Below are positions 23,241 through 35,788 of a DNA stretch of 64,000 nt, piece by piece. Source of the DNA: Helopsaltes ochotensis (lineage: Eukaryota > Chordata > Aves > Passeriformes > Locustellidae); NCBI GenBank assembly GCA_013400155.1, contig VXBM01000670.1, positions 398,057 to 462,056 of the forward strand. Reading direction: 5' to 3'. The number at the start of each line of letters is the position of its first letter. The first letter of the stretch is position 1. Position numbers and translations under genes: made by a program. Below the pieces are notes generated by a model, which was not told where the DNA came from, made no database searches, and was given only the letters and a program-made list of their open reading frames with translations.

Positions 23241-26200
23241 CTTTTTGAGAGCATCCTTTATGACTGAAGATGTTTGCTTGTGAGGAAATTATATATAAAA
23301 CTCAAAGGATCAGAAGGGAGAAACCTCTCTGCTTGGACAGGAACTTTGCAGCCTGCCATGGATATCAATCTGTGGTCTCTCTGATGATACATGAACAGGA
23401 GGTTCCCAGTATTGGTAGGGACATCAGTTTTATTCCAGTAGTCTTCTCTAGAGGGCAGATTAGGAAAAAAGAAAATAAGTTAGCCCTATATTATTTAAAG
23501 GTTACTTTATTGAATTACTTGTTGTTGGCTCATCTCTCTCTCTCACACTGCATCTCAGTGTCTGAGACTTAGAACTTCGACACCATACTTTTTGCAATGC
23601 TGCTAATAAAAAGATCAAGGAAAATCTTGAGATCTAAAAATCTTTATAAGAACTTTGCCAGCAGATCACAACAAGTAGATTACATTTCTGACTATGGGTG
23701 TAACTACCTTCCCTCATGATTTCATCTTGCCCAAAAAACTTGGGTAATTTTTGACTACTCAATTCTCAACTGGTGAGCTCTTCAATTAGCATTGGAAGCT
23801 TAGTCCTGCAAAGAACAAGAACTGAAGCTATAATATAAACTTACTGTCACAGTAATCTGGAACATCTGACATGAAAGTATTTCGGACCAAAATGGGTCCC
23901 CCTAGGCAAGAATTAGGTTTTTGAATAAGTAATTCAGAAGAGCACTTATGCTGGTAGGTGGCCAGATGTAACCTAATTTAGCTGTAGGAAATGGTCAGGA
24001 AAGTGAGAGTTCTTGAGCAACTTCCCTTTCCTAGACTTGGTCTCCATGTTTTGTAATACCTACAGACACTTCACCACATAAAACCATCAGCACTGAACTT
24101 ATTGAGTTGCAGGTAGACAGACCTAGAGCCTGTCTTATGCACAGCAATTAATTTCTTCTCTTCCAGATAAAGCCACAGGAGGGTGGATAGTAAGTGAACA
24201 AATAGACTTTGCCTAAATATCTTGGGTTTGTGAATGAGATTGGAGCCAAACTGCTGGACAGCATCCGGATTCAGATGCTGCAGAGAAAGAAAACTTCAAT
24301 TATAAATATGACTATGGATATAAGAAAACTCATAGGTTTTCAGTATTTGGCACAACTTTGAACATCCAAATTCTGGACTTAAATAAATGAAAACATCTAA
24401 AATTCAGTTTAAAACCCGAACTCCTCTCAAAGATTTAAATATTAACATATTGAAAAAAAAAACAAATGTGTTGAAAATACTTTAGTAGTTAATCAGTAAA
24501 TATCCACAAGGTATCCCTGTGTGGATTACAGATCCTGAGAAGCTGCTGTTCTCCCATCTTTTAAGTGTTTATGTGTTGTATGTGATTAGACTAGAAATAG
24601 AAATCTTATGAAGCCTACATGCATTCTTTCCTATAGTAAACAGTACAATCTATGATTATACTTACTGATTTCTCTGAGGAAGCTGACATACTAAAAACTG
24701 CAAAGCTAATTCATGGCAATAGATATTACAATTTACAGATGAAACATCAATGTAACTTGGAATGCAGGCAAATTTTTGGAGTTTATGCACTTTATACACT
24801 GCCAATCTATTGAACATGTTTAGCTTCTCTGCAAGCACTTCATTTCACAGCTCTCAATTTTTACAGGATACTCTGGGAAAAAAAAATATCAGTACCTATA
24901 TCTCAGGAACCTCATGAAGAGTATGTAAAAGATGAAGATGTAACCATAAAATTACTTTTGGCACTATCCATATTGTCACCCTGTCCTCGCAATTAGGGTT
25001 TGTTGGGGGTTTCTTTCCACCTTTGAGGTAAGAGAACATTTATACAAGGTGTGCAAAAATAAGCAGACATCAAATCTTCACTTTGCATTGCTTTAGTAAC
25101 ACTCAAGCCCTTGAAAAATAACTGCAGATTGTGTTATGGAGGATGCTACAGATGTGAAAGAAAGTCTTGAAGTGATGGAAACGTCATTTAGGAACCTTTG
25201 AAGTTCATTACAATTTCAAATCCAGAAACCCCTGTAAATTAGTGTTCATTATTTTCAAAATATTTGCATTTCATACATCAACTTAATTCTGATATAAGAC
25301 TAGCTTTTAGAAGAAAGGGGAAAACGCCACATATTGGTGAAAAAAACACTTTTCTTTGCCTTATCTATTTCAGATAAAAGTTGGTTTCTATATAGTTGCA
25401 CAGTTCAGCAAACATTTCAGCCTATATGCCTTTACTCTTGTGAATAGTGTTGGTACTAATTTTATTACCGAAAGAAACAAGAGATTGCGGAAACAGAAAA
25501 TATCCTGGGTAACTGTGGGAAGAGAGAGACCGAACAGAAGAATGTTAGGTCTCCCACAAAGCCCTTCTTTAGCAGAACAGCCAGATATAACTACAGATAG
25601 GACTAAAAATTTTAATTCAATATATAAGATTGAATTAAATTCTGGTCTCCAACTAGATTAGGATTTGCAACAATCTTTATTGATATTAAAAAAACCCCAA
25701 CATATACTGGTCAGGTTCCCAATCAATTATCACGAAATACTAAACCTGAATTAAAACATACACTGTAGAGTTAGTAGATACACATAGAATGCATGATATA
25801 ATAGAACAACAATATAATATAAAATAATACTCAAATATTCTAATGTTCCTTTGATAAAATAATCAGATTAACCAATAAATACATTTCTAGTGTCTAGAAA
25901 AACCTAGTCAAAATATGAAATATTATTTTCATTCTTTGCCATTGTCTTTAGAAGCTACCTTTAAAAAAAGGGGCCTAACATTCATTCATTCCTTGTCCAA
26001 ACTAAAACAAGAGTGCATTTGAATTATGGATGGCAGGAAGAGGATTGCAAGATACCCAGAAATGTAACTCAGGGAAGTCCCTTTTTTAACAATTCTTTAT
26101 GATTTATTTTATAAATTGCACATATTGATTGCAAAGCATCACTTAAGCATTTGCATGATCATACTAGGTCTGATTCTATTGTTCTCAAATCACTTTGTTA

Positions 26201-27390
26201 GAATTGCATCAGAAATTTCTATTACTTGTTATAACATTTATTGTTATCAATCTGTCTTAACCTTACTCTCTATTACGAATAAAAAGTAATTGTTTCTTAT
26301 GACTTTACATTAACAGAAATTTCCCACCTGTAATTCAATTTCTGAACAAGGTCAGATTAACCTTTCACATTTAGTTTCTGTGTTGTCAACAATGCAATTT
26401 GTTTAGGCCTCAACGGATTCTAATGCTTTAAAATAGCCTTCTAAAGAGTACCAATGTTTCACCATTCCTTTGCACCAGTGACAGAACTACAGGAGACAGT
26501 ATATTTTGAACTAGTAAGAGGGTCTCTCTGCAGAAAAACCTCACTGTAGAAGATCAGACATTAAGATAAAATGAAAACAAAAGTGGTGGAGCTGATAAGA
26601 TGCTCCATGAATTGCATCTGTCTCGGGAATTTAAAACAGATCCACAATCTACAGCTGAGTGCAATGAAAGACAAAAGATCAAAGAAACAGAAGCTTTTTT
26701 AATGGGTATTTGGTATTGTGGAAGAACTCATGGTGTTATAGTCAGGAAAGTCACAGGCAGAGTATGTGAGGTGTTAATAGCAGGAATGAATCATCTGGAG
26801 GCAACATGATTAATCCCAACTCAAAAGCACAAGAGGGAGAAGGCAGTGCACATAACAGGCTGAAATAACAGAAGAGAAGTTGAACATCTGCACCAGTCTT
26901 TCAAAGATGCCATAGTCTCTTCTCAATTAAAATTATCTTCATTTGGTATAAAGAAAAAGCTTTAAAACATATGTCAAAACACAGATTATTTTTTAACATG
27001 TTAATAATGATTCTATTAATTGCTTGCCTTACAGAGTGAGAACGGTACCAATAGGACAAGAGTGAAAGTAGGACAACACTGAAGTGAGAAAGAAAAAAAG
27101 TGACTTAGAAAAAGCCAGTCCCATTTAACTACTGAAGCCTGAAAAAATACTTTTCTAAATATGCAGTGCTTTGTCTCATTACATACTTCCACCCCTTAAT
27201 TTTGGAGACTCTCTTCTTTCACCAAGAATTTTTTCAAAAGTCGGGGAACAGTATCAATGTTTCCAAATGCACAAACAAGAAAACCATTAAAAGTCATTTT
27301 GAAGGCAAGAAACAATCATTGAAATGAGAAGAGACTCTTTCAATTATACACTTCAGTGACTTTCACCATGCTGATAGTTCCTTAATCACA
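23241..27390. other. AT-rich intergenic sequence
   Basis: Open frames reach about 100 codons (23270-23572 and 25356-25661, plus strand) but show no signal peptide, domain or compositional change, and I treat them as chance. An exact octamer motif, ATTTGCAT, lies near 26150. No repeat family recognised. Confidence 0.5.
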
Positions 27391-27420
27391 TTAAATTCAG
27401 GTTCCTTAAATTCAGGTACC
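27391..27420 (+). repeat. 15-bp tandem duplication
   Basis: TTAAATTCAGGTTCC is followed directly by TTAAATTCAGGTACC, one mismatch in 15. A small replication-slippage-type duplication. Confidence 0.9.
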
Positions 27421-30400
27421 TTTCTGAAAGGACTTAACATTACGTAAGAAAAGTAACAAGGATTGCCCGTTTCTACCCTTTTAGAGGTGCATGTAGGATT
27501 TTGATATGTTTGGGAGGAAAACTTTTCTGAGAGATCTGGCTAAACTACTTCAAAAAAGTTTTTATTTTTAACAGCAGTTTATGGTGTATATCAAATCGTA
27601 TACATTCAAATAATCCTTCTATGTTGCTTTTATTTTTAAGTAATATAATATTACAGCATCCTGTCTAAAGTCAGAAAGGAAATAATTCCTTCTACAAGAC
27701 CACAGAAAGAACCTGAATTTTTCTTCTCAAAAAGATTTCAGCAAAAATTTGAAAATGACAGTTTATGACAATAAAAATCTGGTTCTGAGTAAGACGCTTA
27801 CAAATAAAAATTGAGGGAAAAAATAAAGAAATAATTGCAAATACTGCAACATCATGATAAAAAAGAATTTCTATAATATCCTATCACAGCTATAGCAAAG
27901 ATTAAAAAAAAAAAAAAGTGAAAGTAACAGACTTTTACTTTTCTATTAAGTACACAGTAGATATTAAACCGATAATTCATAATAAACTTAATAGCTAGTC
28001 TCAGGAAAGTGGGAAAATAAAACAGCAGGAAATAGGAAATTATGCATGAAATAATATTATCTAAGCCTCCCAGTGCATCTGGATTTTATACTTGGATTGT
28101 ATAGTATAATGTAGAAGATATTGCCCCTGGCCAATTTGCACTGGACCTAACTATGTTTCATCAACTACCAAAAGGATGTAAATTTTACCTCTTGTCTATT
28201 TATTTTTTCCCACTACTTAGCAAGGGAATAGCATTAAAGCTGAGCGTGTTGTTACAACAGTGTTGCAAAATGCCACTGAAATATTTTGTCTGTAAAACAA
28301 CCAGGCTGCCTGCCAGCTTTATTATCCCTGCTCCTGTTGTGTGTATGAATCCAAGCACTACAGCATGCTTTTTCCAGGTGAGCTTACCTACCCTGCACCT
28401 CCTTTACACCATGAGGGATCCATGTAGGATTCAGGCTTGAATGACTGCGCAATCCTTAATCTCCTAAGGGAGGTGTTGGCCTTGGCTGGCTGCAACTCAG
28501 CATTTTGCTCACTCTGGCCTACACAGGACAAGGAGGAAATGCATTTCTTCCCAGTCATTCTCAGACCTTAATTTTTATAGGGTTGTTCCCCTCCTTCACT
28601 CTTGTCTGTGAAATACCAATGCATTGCAACACAGTATTGCAGACTTCTTGGTTATCTGCTTAAAACAGCACCAATCTCTCTTAAATTTCATCACTCATCA
28701 TAATCTTCCAGTCTAACTTCTCTCTTCTCCCCACCACCACTACTCTTTCCCCTTGCTCTCCCCCCAATTCTTGTGCTTCCTACTTCATCCTTCACATTAA
28801 AAAGATACATGAAGTGTAAAAGGCTTCATCAAGGGATGCTGTCAATTATATATTTACATCTAAGAACAAGGTTTGGTGATTGTTGCAAAAACATGTCATT
28901 CAACTGCAACTTCATTTCCTACATAAAAATAACTTTCAACTTAAGTACCATTTGTTCAATTAGTCCTTTTTGTGCTTAAGGCTCTCCTTTTTAAAGAAGC
29001 CTTCAATATTTCTTGTCTATTACTGAAAATTACTTTTTTGAAATTTGGTTCAGGTGTAGACATCAGAGATTTACTACCTCAGATGGCAAAGTTTTTCAAA
29101 ACACTTAAAAACTACTCTTTGCAATTCTTTTCTCCTGAAAAAAAATCAGCTTTATAAATGGCACTTCATACAGGAAATAGTGGAAGATTACCACTGTTCT
29201 CATCTTTCAGTTTGTTAAGAATATTGGCAACACAGCCAAATATGTTCCAATAATGATGTCCTTCATTTCGTCCTGTAAGCAGGACATGGCAGACACCATT
29301 TAAAGCCATGGATGGGACAGTGAATTCTTGAAATCACAGTATTTGTATAGCATTGCATAATCCTGAATTTGCAAGTTATACACGGGTCCCCAAGGCCTCA
29401 GAATTAGAGACTCTGAAGTCTGGAGAAGACAGCTATGGGGCGCTCACGCACATTAGAAATCAAGGCTAGAGAAATCGCTTGTTAAGTTTTCAAAAGAGGT
29501 GGGTCAAAATCAGCAGTCTTAAAATTGGAACTGATGCCTTCCCACATTAATAAAGGCCACGGTTATAAATCCATCTACAAAGACCTAGGCCTCATTATTT
29601 CTGTATTGAAGAAATTTACAAAACCTTAAAATTTACAAAAAACATTACTAGCTGTTCAATGTCTCAGCATTTGGATTATACAAATTAATTTCTCTACTTT
29701 TATTTCTGGACACAACCATGTACACAAGAATGTATGGAGCTGATAAGTTTTCACTGATGAAAATATGTTTTCTTATTTAAAAACTTATGTAGTAAGCAGG
29801 AAAATAAAAGTAAACAGCTATAAAACAGAAATACAAAGAAAATAACAAATTTAAGAAGCAGCTTCCATTGCTCAGTATATCTGCAGATAAAACTAGAGGG
29901 TGGATAATTTGAAAGCCTATTCCCTTTAAAAGGTTGGATCAGGCCTTCTGGCTCCCTGCACCTTCTCAAATCCCCTGCTATTGAATAGTCAATCCAAAAG
30001 CTTCTTTTCAGTCAACACTGTAATTAACACTATTTTACAGAGAATCTTTTCTGCAGACATTTGTCAAACTGTTCTTTTCTAGAGAATTTTTAGGCACTGC
30101 TAGACTCAGGGATATTTCCTCTTTAAAACCTGGAAAACCAAAGAAGTAAGTAGAGAATTTACCCAATACTATAATAAAGTTGTTAGTCATCTCTATTTTA
30201 TCATTTAGAAATAAATATCAGTAGGAGGTATCAGTTACTCCACTAGTACATGAAGAGTGGTGTTGATTAATAAGTGGCTCAAGCGTTTAGCTATCCACAT
30301 ATGGCATCCCAAGGTGGCATCTCAAACTGATAGAAAGAGATTTAATTTTCAAAGGACAAACCCCAACATCAGTTTCTCAAGCAGATAATATGCAAATAAG

Positions 30401-30959
30401 CTGAACACTGAACTACTTAACATCAAAAATATAATGCACTTGGTTTAAACTAATCCAACTGCAATGTGACAAAATATACTGGAGGAAGAAAAAATATTTT
30501 TCCACATAAACTGTCAGAAAATACCTCAGCAACATCTCTAGTAAACTATGCCATGATGCCTTCAAGTTATTAAAATCTTCTCATCTTCCACAGAAACAAG
30601 CCTTACTTTAGGTGTCCGAGATTATCTTTAGAGGTGGGAGGGTAGGGAAGTGTGGAGGGAATCCAGACTACCCTCTGCCTGTCTACTGCCTGTCTACCAT
30701 GTGTAAAATATAGTCAAACTCTCTCAAAAAAAAAAAAAGGTAGTAAAATAAAATAAAACAAAATAAATATATTTATGCATTTTGCCTTTCATATTTCCCT
30801 GAATAAGGACTTGTCAGATACATAAGGTAAAATACCTATAAACATCAGCAAAGAAATGTTTCCTCCAGTCCATCATAAATTGATGGATTCCACTGGGCGA
30901 ATGTACAGAGGATGCTTTTGGTTCAAGGAATATTATGCACTATTTTACTGTCCTTTTTG
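27421..30959. other. AT-rich intergenic sequence
   Basis: No gene or named repeat. Short A runs occur at 27902-27917 and 30726-30738, and an AAAAT-type microsatellite at about 30745-30768. Frames of 61-95 codons (for example 28153-28440) have no supporting features. Confidence 0.5.
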
Positions 30960-30974
30960 TTTTTTTTTTTTTTT
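30960..30974. repeat. Poly-T run
   Basis: Fifteen T between TCCTTTTTG and GAAAGGATGG. Confidence 0.9.
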
Positions 30975-33316
30975 GAAAGGATGGGTAGATGGAACTAAAT
31001 ATGTGGAGTGGGGTGGCAGTAGTGGGGATTGTTGAGTAAAAAACTCTCAGCATTATTTCTAGGTTTTGAAAAATCTAGACACCTTATTGAGTCCTAATGT
31101 TTTCTTCCCTCTGGCACATTGTGATATGCCACCTACATCATTTTCGAATGTTCAGTTTGTTTTGACCTATTCCCAATTTGAACAAATTTGTTGTTTTTCA
31201 GTTTTCCATTAATTCCCAGACCATTCTGATTATCAATATAAGTATATAGTTTAGCTTTAAAGGCTATCTAGACGTCAAAGAGGAATGGCAATCTAGAAGT
31301 GAAAAAGCTGATTCTGTGAAATTACAGTAACACTTTGCTTTGGACAGCTGAAAATATTAACATCCTGTTGTAAGCATATGCTGATGGATCATAGGTTAAT
31401 TGGAAAATAAGTTAGAGATGATAGACAGCTTTGAGAAAACAAACATATTTTCTCTGATAGGTGCATGATCTTTTGACTGTCAGTGTATCAGAAACAAGTA
31501 CGAAGCTGAAGAGAGGAGAGGAAGAAAAAATAAAATTAATTAAAGCTAAGACAACCATTTCAGCAGAAATAACTCCATATGAAAATTCTAAGAAAACCCA
31601 AAGTAATCTTTTCTTCCTGTTACCTCTTATGTCAGCATTTGTATTAAATGAGAAAAAAAAATTCAGAATGAGCACTAATAGCCAGATATAATAGCCTTAT
31701 TAATGCCAGAATTTAGATCTTCACCAGAGTTATTACAGGATGTAAAAGCATGAGTCCCTGACTTGAAGTCTGCTTAGTACATAGTCCAGTATCTTTAGTT
31801 AATGCTTAAAAACATTGTCCCATCCTGTTTAAACATAATTTAAATAAAATCTTCTCCTTTTAGAAGCATATGCATAATCTCTCTCAACCAGCCATTTTAA
31901 TTTTCAATTCCTAAGAAAGTTGGAAAATGAAATTTAGCATGTGGACTTTGCCAAGGAAAAAAAAGATTATTTTGTACCATGTTCTTACATTGCATTGCTG
32001 CTGTATCTGAGATCACAGCAAAACAAGGCAATTGTAAGGAACAAAAGAAATATATAAATAATGCAAATAATATGTACAAGATTTGCAATGTTTAAAAGAA
32101 ATTTAACATATGACAGCATTTAAAACTTCAAATCCATTTCTCACAAAGCAGATCCACCTGTCTATTTCTTGATTTCTCTCAGAATGGTTAGGTTTCTGTT
32201 CGTCAGACAAAAAGAATTTAGAAGATATTCAATAGTTGGTCAGTTCAGTAGAGCAGTAATAAGATTTTATATATTCTATGTCAACAACTTGTACTTTGCT
32301 TCCCCCTTCCTCCCTTGTTAAGTAAACCTTTGTGAAAAATCAGTATATGAAAATCCTCTGATGTCTGCTGATTAGTCACAGTTAATTTTTACCTCCATGT
32401 AGCACTATTACCTTTGTTTAAGATGAAAGCTTATGCTAACTCGTGCTATTCACTCACTGCATCTTGCCCTTTCGAGTTAAGAAATGTAAGTCACGCAGGA
32501 TGCAGTTTTAAGAGTAGTTCTGCTCAAACAGTCTTTGTACAAATAGCAACTCCACATTTAGAGACACAGTTATTAGCAATTTTGCCCAACTTCCTCCTAG
32601 GCTATAGTTAGGTAAAATTAATGAATTCTTTCTTGTTCAAATTAGTTATTTAAGTTAAAGACTAGGGGGTAAAGCTAATGTTAAGGGCAATGCACTTTGT
32701 TATACACAGAACAAGCAGCTTTCCTATTCCTGTCTCTGGCGCTTTGGGCAAGATTCACCACATTCCACATTAAACAAAACAATGGATAGCAGTTCAAGTC
32801 CTTCAGGTTTCCTGTTGCTAATTAGGGTTTTAAACAACCTTTTAGAAGCATAAATGGATCAAATTTATAACAAAGTGTCCTGGAGGCACAAATAGATTTA
32901 ATTCCTTTCCTGCTGGTAATCTCTCTCTGTCCTACATATCCCATAGAACAACTCACTTCATTCTGATGGCTACTTCACCTCAAAGGTCTGACCCTCACTG
33001 GGGTGTCACTGGGCTAGACATTTACTTACAGCACCACTAAGTTCCCTGCAGCTTTTGGCTTATAAATCTTTGTCCTTCAGCCATGCATTTCTTCCTCCCA
33101 GCTCTGTATTGCAGAAAGCAGTCATTCAGCACTTTCCAAACATAAATGGAAAAAAAAAAATTACGTGTCACACAAAACAATATCATTCTATATTCCCCTG
33201 GGAAACATCATATTTTTTGTTAACTTTGCTCTCTCTCCTCTCTTACAGAATCCAAGTGTGGTTGGGATGACATGACCTGGTTTACTCGCATTTTTCTCAA
33301 GCAATCAGTTGCAAAA
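30975..33316. other. AT-rich intergenic sequence
   Basis: No feature recognised up to the CR1 fragment at 33317. Overlapping opposite-strand frames at 31412-31691 are featureless and lysine- or phenylalanine-rich, as expected of AT-rich DNA. Confidence 0.5.
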
Positions 33317-33970
33317 ATCATAGACCCATAGAATGGTTTGGCTTGGAAAAAATCTTAAATATCAACCAGTTACAATACTCCCACCATTTAGAGGGACACC
33401 TTCCATGAGATCAGTGTGCTCAGAGCCCCATCCATCTTGGTCTTGAATACTGCCAGGGATGGAACGTCCACAAATTCTCTGGGCAACCTGTGCCAGTGCT
33501 CCACCACATTGGCAGTAAAGAGTTTCTTCTTAAAGTCTAATTTATCTATCCTCTTCCAGGAAACCATTCCCCCATGTTCTGTCACTACATACATTTGTTA
33601 AAAGTCCCTCTCCAGATTTCTTGTAGGCTTCTTTTATGCTCTGGAATGTGCTGTAAGGTTTCCCCAGGACCTTCTCTTCACCAACCTCAACAGCCACACC
33701 TCTCTCAGCCTTTCTGTACAGCAGAGGTACTTCAGCCTTCTGGTCATTGTCCTGTCCCTCCTGTGGACTCACTCCACCAGGGCCGCGGCCCTCTTATGTT
33801 GGCTACCCCAGAGCTGGATACAGAACTCCGAGGAGGGTCTCAGGAAAGCAGAGAATTCTCCCCTCATCCTGCTTACCACTCTTCTTTTGATGCAGCCCAG
33901 GAGGCAGTTGGCTTTCTGGGATGAAAGTGCACATTACTGACTTATGTTGAACAACTTGTCAACCAAAAAT
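33317..33970 (-). mobile_element. CR1 LINE, 5'-truncated 3' end with the tail of ORF2
   Basis: The left edge, ATCATAGACCCATAGAATGG on the plus strand, is the reverse complement of the CR1 3' terminus with its ATTCTATG-type repeat. On the minus strand the frame at 33388-33594 reads HWHRLPREFVDVPSLAVF, the conserved C-terminal end of CR1 ORF2. Further upstream the plus strand contains GGCTTTCTGGGATGAAAGTG and TTACTGACTTATGTTGA, typical of the CR1 segment before it. Indels and stops break the reading frame, so this is a dead 5'-truncated copy. The plus-strand 116-codon frame at 33574-33924 is its antisense shadow. Confidence 0.92.
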
Positions 33971-34447
33971 TACACAGAATAATTTAATCAAATACAAAAA
34001 CAGAGAAATATAATACCATGATATTCTGTATATGGAAATAAAATACTTATTCATCACTTGGTAACTCATTGGAAATTTATTGGAAAATTATTTTCTGTGG
34101 CTAAGACGCCTTTATACATTACCAAAAACCAGCCAATTAAGTTCTCAGAAGCAGCTCAGAATGCTGGAATGTATCATGAATCACTTAGGGACACTCTAAA
34201 AGAACCTCTAGTTTGCCACTGACCCAAGTTGCAAGAACAAAGAAACCATGTAGATCCCAATCACACAATGACCTCCCTTTGTAGTTCTGTGTAAATGCAA
34301 AAATTTATTGATAGACATTTGAAATGTTTGGCTGCATAATTCAGCTCTGTCTCCAATCAGGAGATTGGAGATTTTGTTACTACAAAAACCAAGATGGAAT
34401 TTATGGATATAACTACTTAATAGTTTAAAATCAGAAAGGAGAAAAAC
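33971..34447. other. Intergenic sequence before a gap
   Basis: No feature recognised. Confidence 0.5.
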
Positions 34448-34745
34448 NNNNNNNNNNNNNNNNNNNNNNNNNNNNNNNNNNNNNNNNNNNNNNNNNNNNN
34501 NNNNNNNNNNNNNNNNNNNNNNNNNNNNNNNNNNNNNNNNNNNNNNNNNNNNNNNNNNNNNNNNNNNNNNNNNNNNNNNNNNNNNNNNNNNNNNNNNNNN
34601 NNNNNNNNNNNNNNNNNNNNNNNNNNNNNNNNNNNNNNNNNNNNNNNNNNNNNNNNNNNNNNNNNNNNNNNNNNNNNNNNNNNNNNNNNNNNNNNNNNNN
34701 NNNNNNNNNNNNNNNNNNNNNNNNNNNNNNNNNNNNNNNNNNNNN
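34448..34745. other. Assembly gap of 298 N
   Basis: Unknown sequence. The right edge opens into an A/C-rich low-complexity stretch (CAAAAAACAAAAACC), so the gap probably arose in, or next to, a low-complexity tract. The open frames that appear to cross it are artefacts of the Ns. Confidence 0.98.
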
Positions 34746-35244
34746 CAAAAAACAAAAACCAAAAAACCCAGGAGTTTTATGATAGTCATAAAACCTTCTA
34801 GTTAGACATTTTCAAATATTCACTGCCCTCCCATCACTTATCTTTCCCCCTGCAAACTATGCAAAAGAAAGCCAGCTGTATGACTTACGCCACTTAGGCT
34901 GACCTGTTTCCTAGGGAGGGATGCAGGTACCATAAACTCAAAACCTCCATGGAGCACAGAACCTCTACTGTCTGAGCATTTGCTTTTCACTATACAGTCT
35001 AGGGGAAGGTGCACAGAAAGGATTGCTTGTTGCAGCACTCTCACCACTTTAAGGAGCTGTGCTCCCTGCTGATGTAAGAGGACAAATCAAGTATGGTAAC
35101 CTCAGGTCTTTGGGACGACAACAGACAGGGTTTGTGGTCTCCCCAAGCAGATCCCTCACTAGCTGAGAAACCTCAGTCCTCCATCCAAAAATTAAATTCA
35201 AGGGTTTTTCCACCTTTATAAAAGTAAGGTACAGATATGTAGCT
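34746..35244. other. Intergenic sequence between gap and LTR
   Basis: Starts with about 27 bases of A/C-rich low complexity and continues as ordinary sequence. No gene or repeat terminus recognised. Confidence 0.5.
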
Positions 35245-35250
35245 ATTATG
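35245..35250. repeat. Probable 6-bp target-site duplication, left copy
   Basis: ATTATG lies directly before the LTR start and recurs at 35783-35788 just after its end. A 6-bp duplication is usual for alpha- and betaretrovirus-like insertions. The right copy is two bases beyond the canonical CA end, so the match is good but not perfect in position. Confidence 0.6.
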
Positions 35251-35782
35251 TGTGGGAAATAGTAAAGGCAAGAAGACTTTCAGAAAGCTGTGAAAGCAGG
35301 CCTCAGAAACAGAAAGAGCAGAGTTTGGAGTCAGTTGTACCTGCAAACTCTGAAACTAGAAAAGATACCATAAGTATAGTAAGCAAGAACATGAAACAAT
35401 AGTTTGAGGTTTTAGGCTTGGATAGGACAGACCTTAAGACTGCAAAAAAATATGTCTAGCAAGAATGTAGAAGGTTATAAGCTTAATAATGGAGTATTGT
35501 GTATTGTTAACAGAAAGCATACAAGCAAGCATTGTTTGAAGCAGCTGTATGTGTGCTTTTAGTGATCAGCTAGAACAATTTTCTGTAAGCTTTAGTAATA
35601 TGCTACTGGCTAAGAAGTTTCTAAAATGCCCTGTAGCAAAGAAATCTTTGGCTTCCACTGGCAAGGCATGAGCTGTTGCCATCCTTCAATTGTCTCAACC
35701 TTGTAAATGAGGCTGATGCTGCAATAAAGCTCAAGGAAAGTATCCCATAGCCCCGTCCTGTTTGTGAAAAACTTCCAACAAA
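35251..35782 (+). mobile_element. Solo endogenous retrovirus LTR
   Basis: It starts TGTGGGAAATAG and ends CTTCCAACA (35780) or two bases later. I recognise several family-typical stretches: GGCAAGAAGACTTTCAGAAA, GTTTGAGGTTTTAGGCTTGG, TGTCTAGCAAGAATGTAGAA and GAGGCTGATGCTGCAATAAA. AATAAA at 35723-35728 lies about 55 bases before the 3' end, as expected for a polyadenylation signal near the R/U5 border, and fixes plus orientation. No primer-binding site follows, and ATTATG flanks both sides, so this is a solo LTR. The sequence is intact in outline, suggesting a comparatively young insertion. Confidence 0.82.
35723..35728 (+). promoter_or_regulatory. LTR polyadenylation signal
   Basis: AATAAA within GCTGCAATAAAGCTC, close to the 3' end of the solo LTR. 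Confidence 0.6.
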
Positions 35783-35788
35783 ATTATG

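Noticed and set aside
33574..33924. 116-codon plus-strand frame
   Set aside because: Antisense shadow of the CR1 3' end at 33317-33970.
34208..34789. 193-, 112- and 105-codon minus-strand frames
   Set aside because: More than half of each consists of Ns from the 298-base gap.
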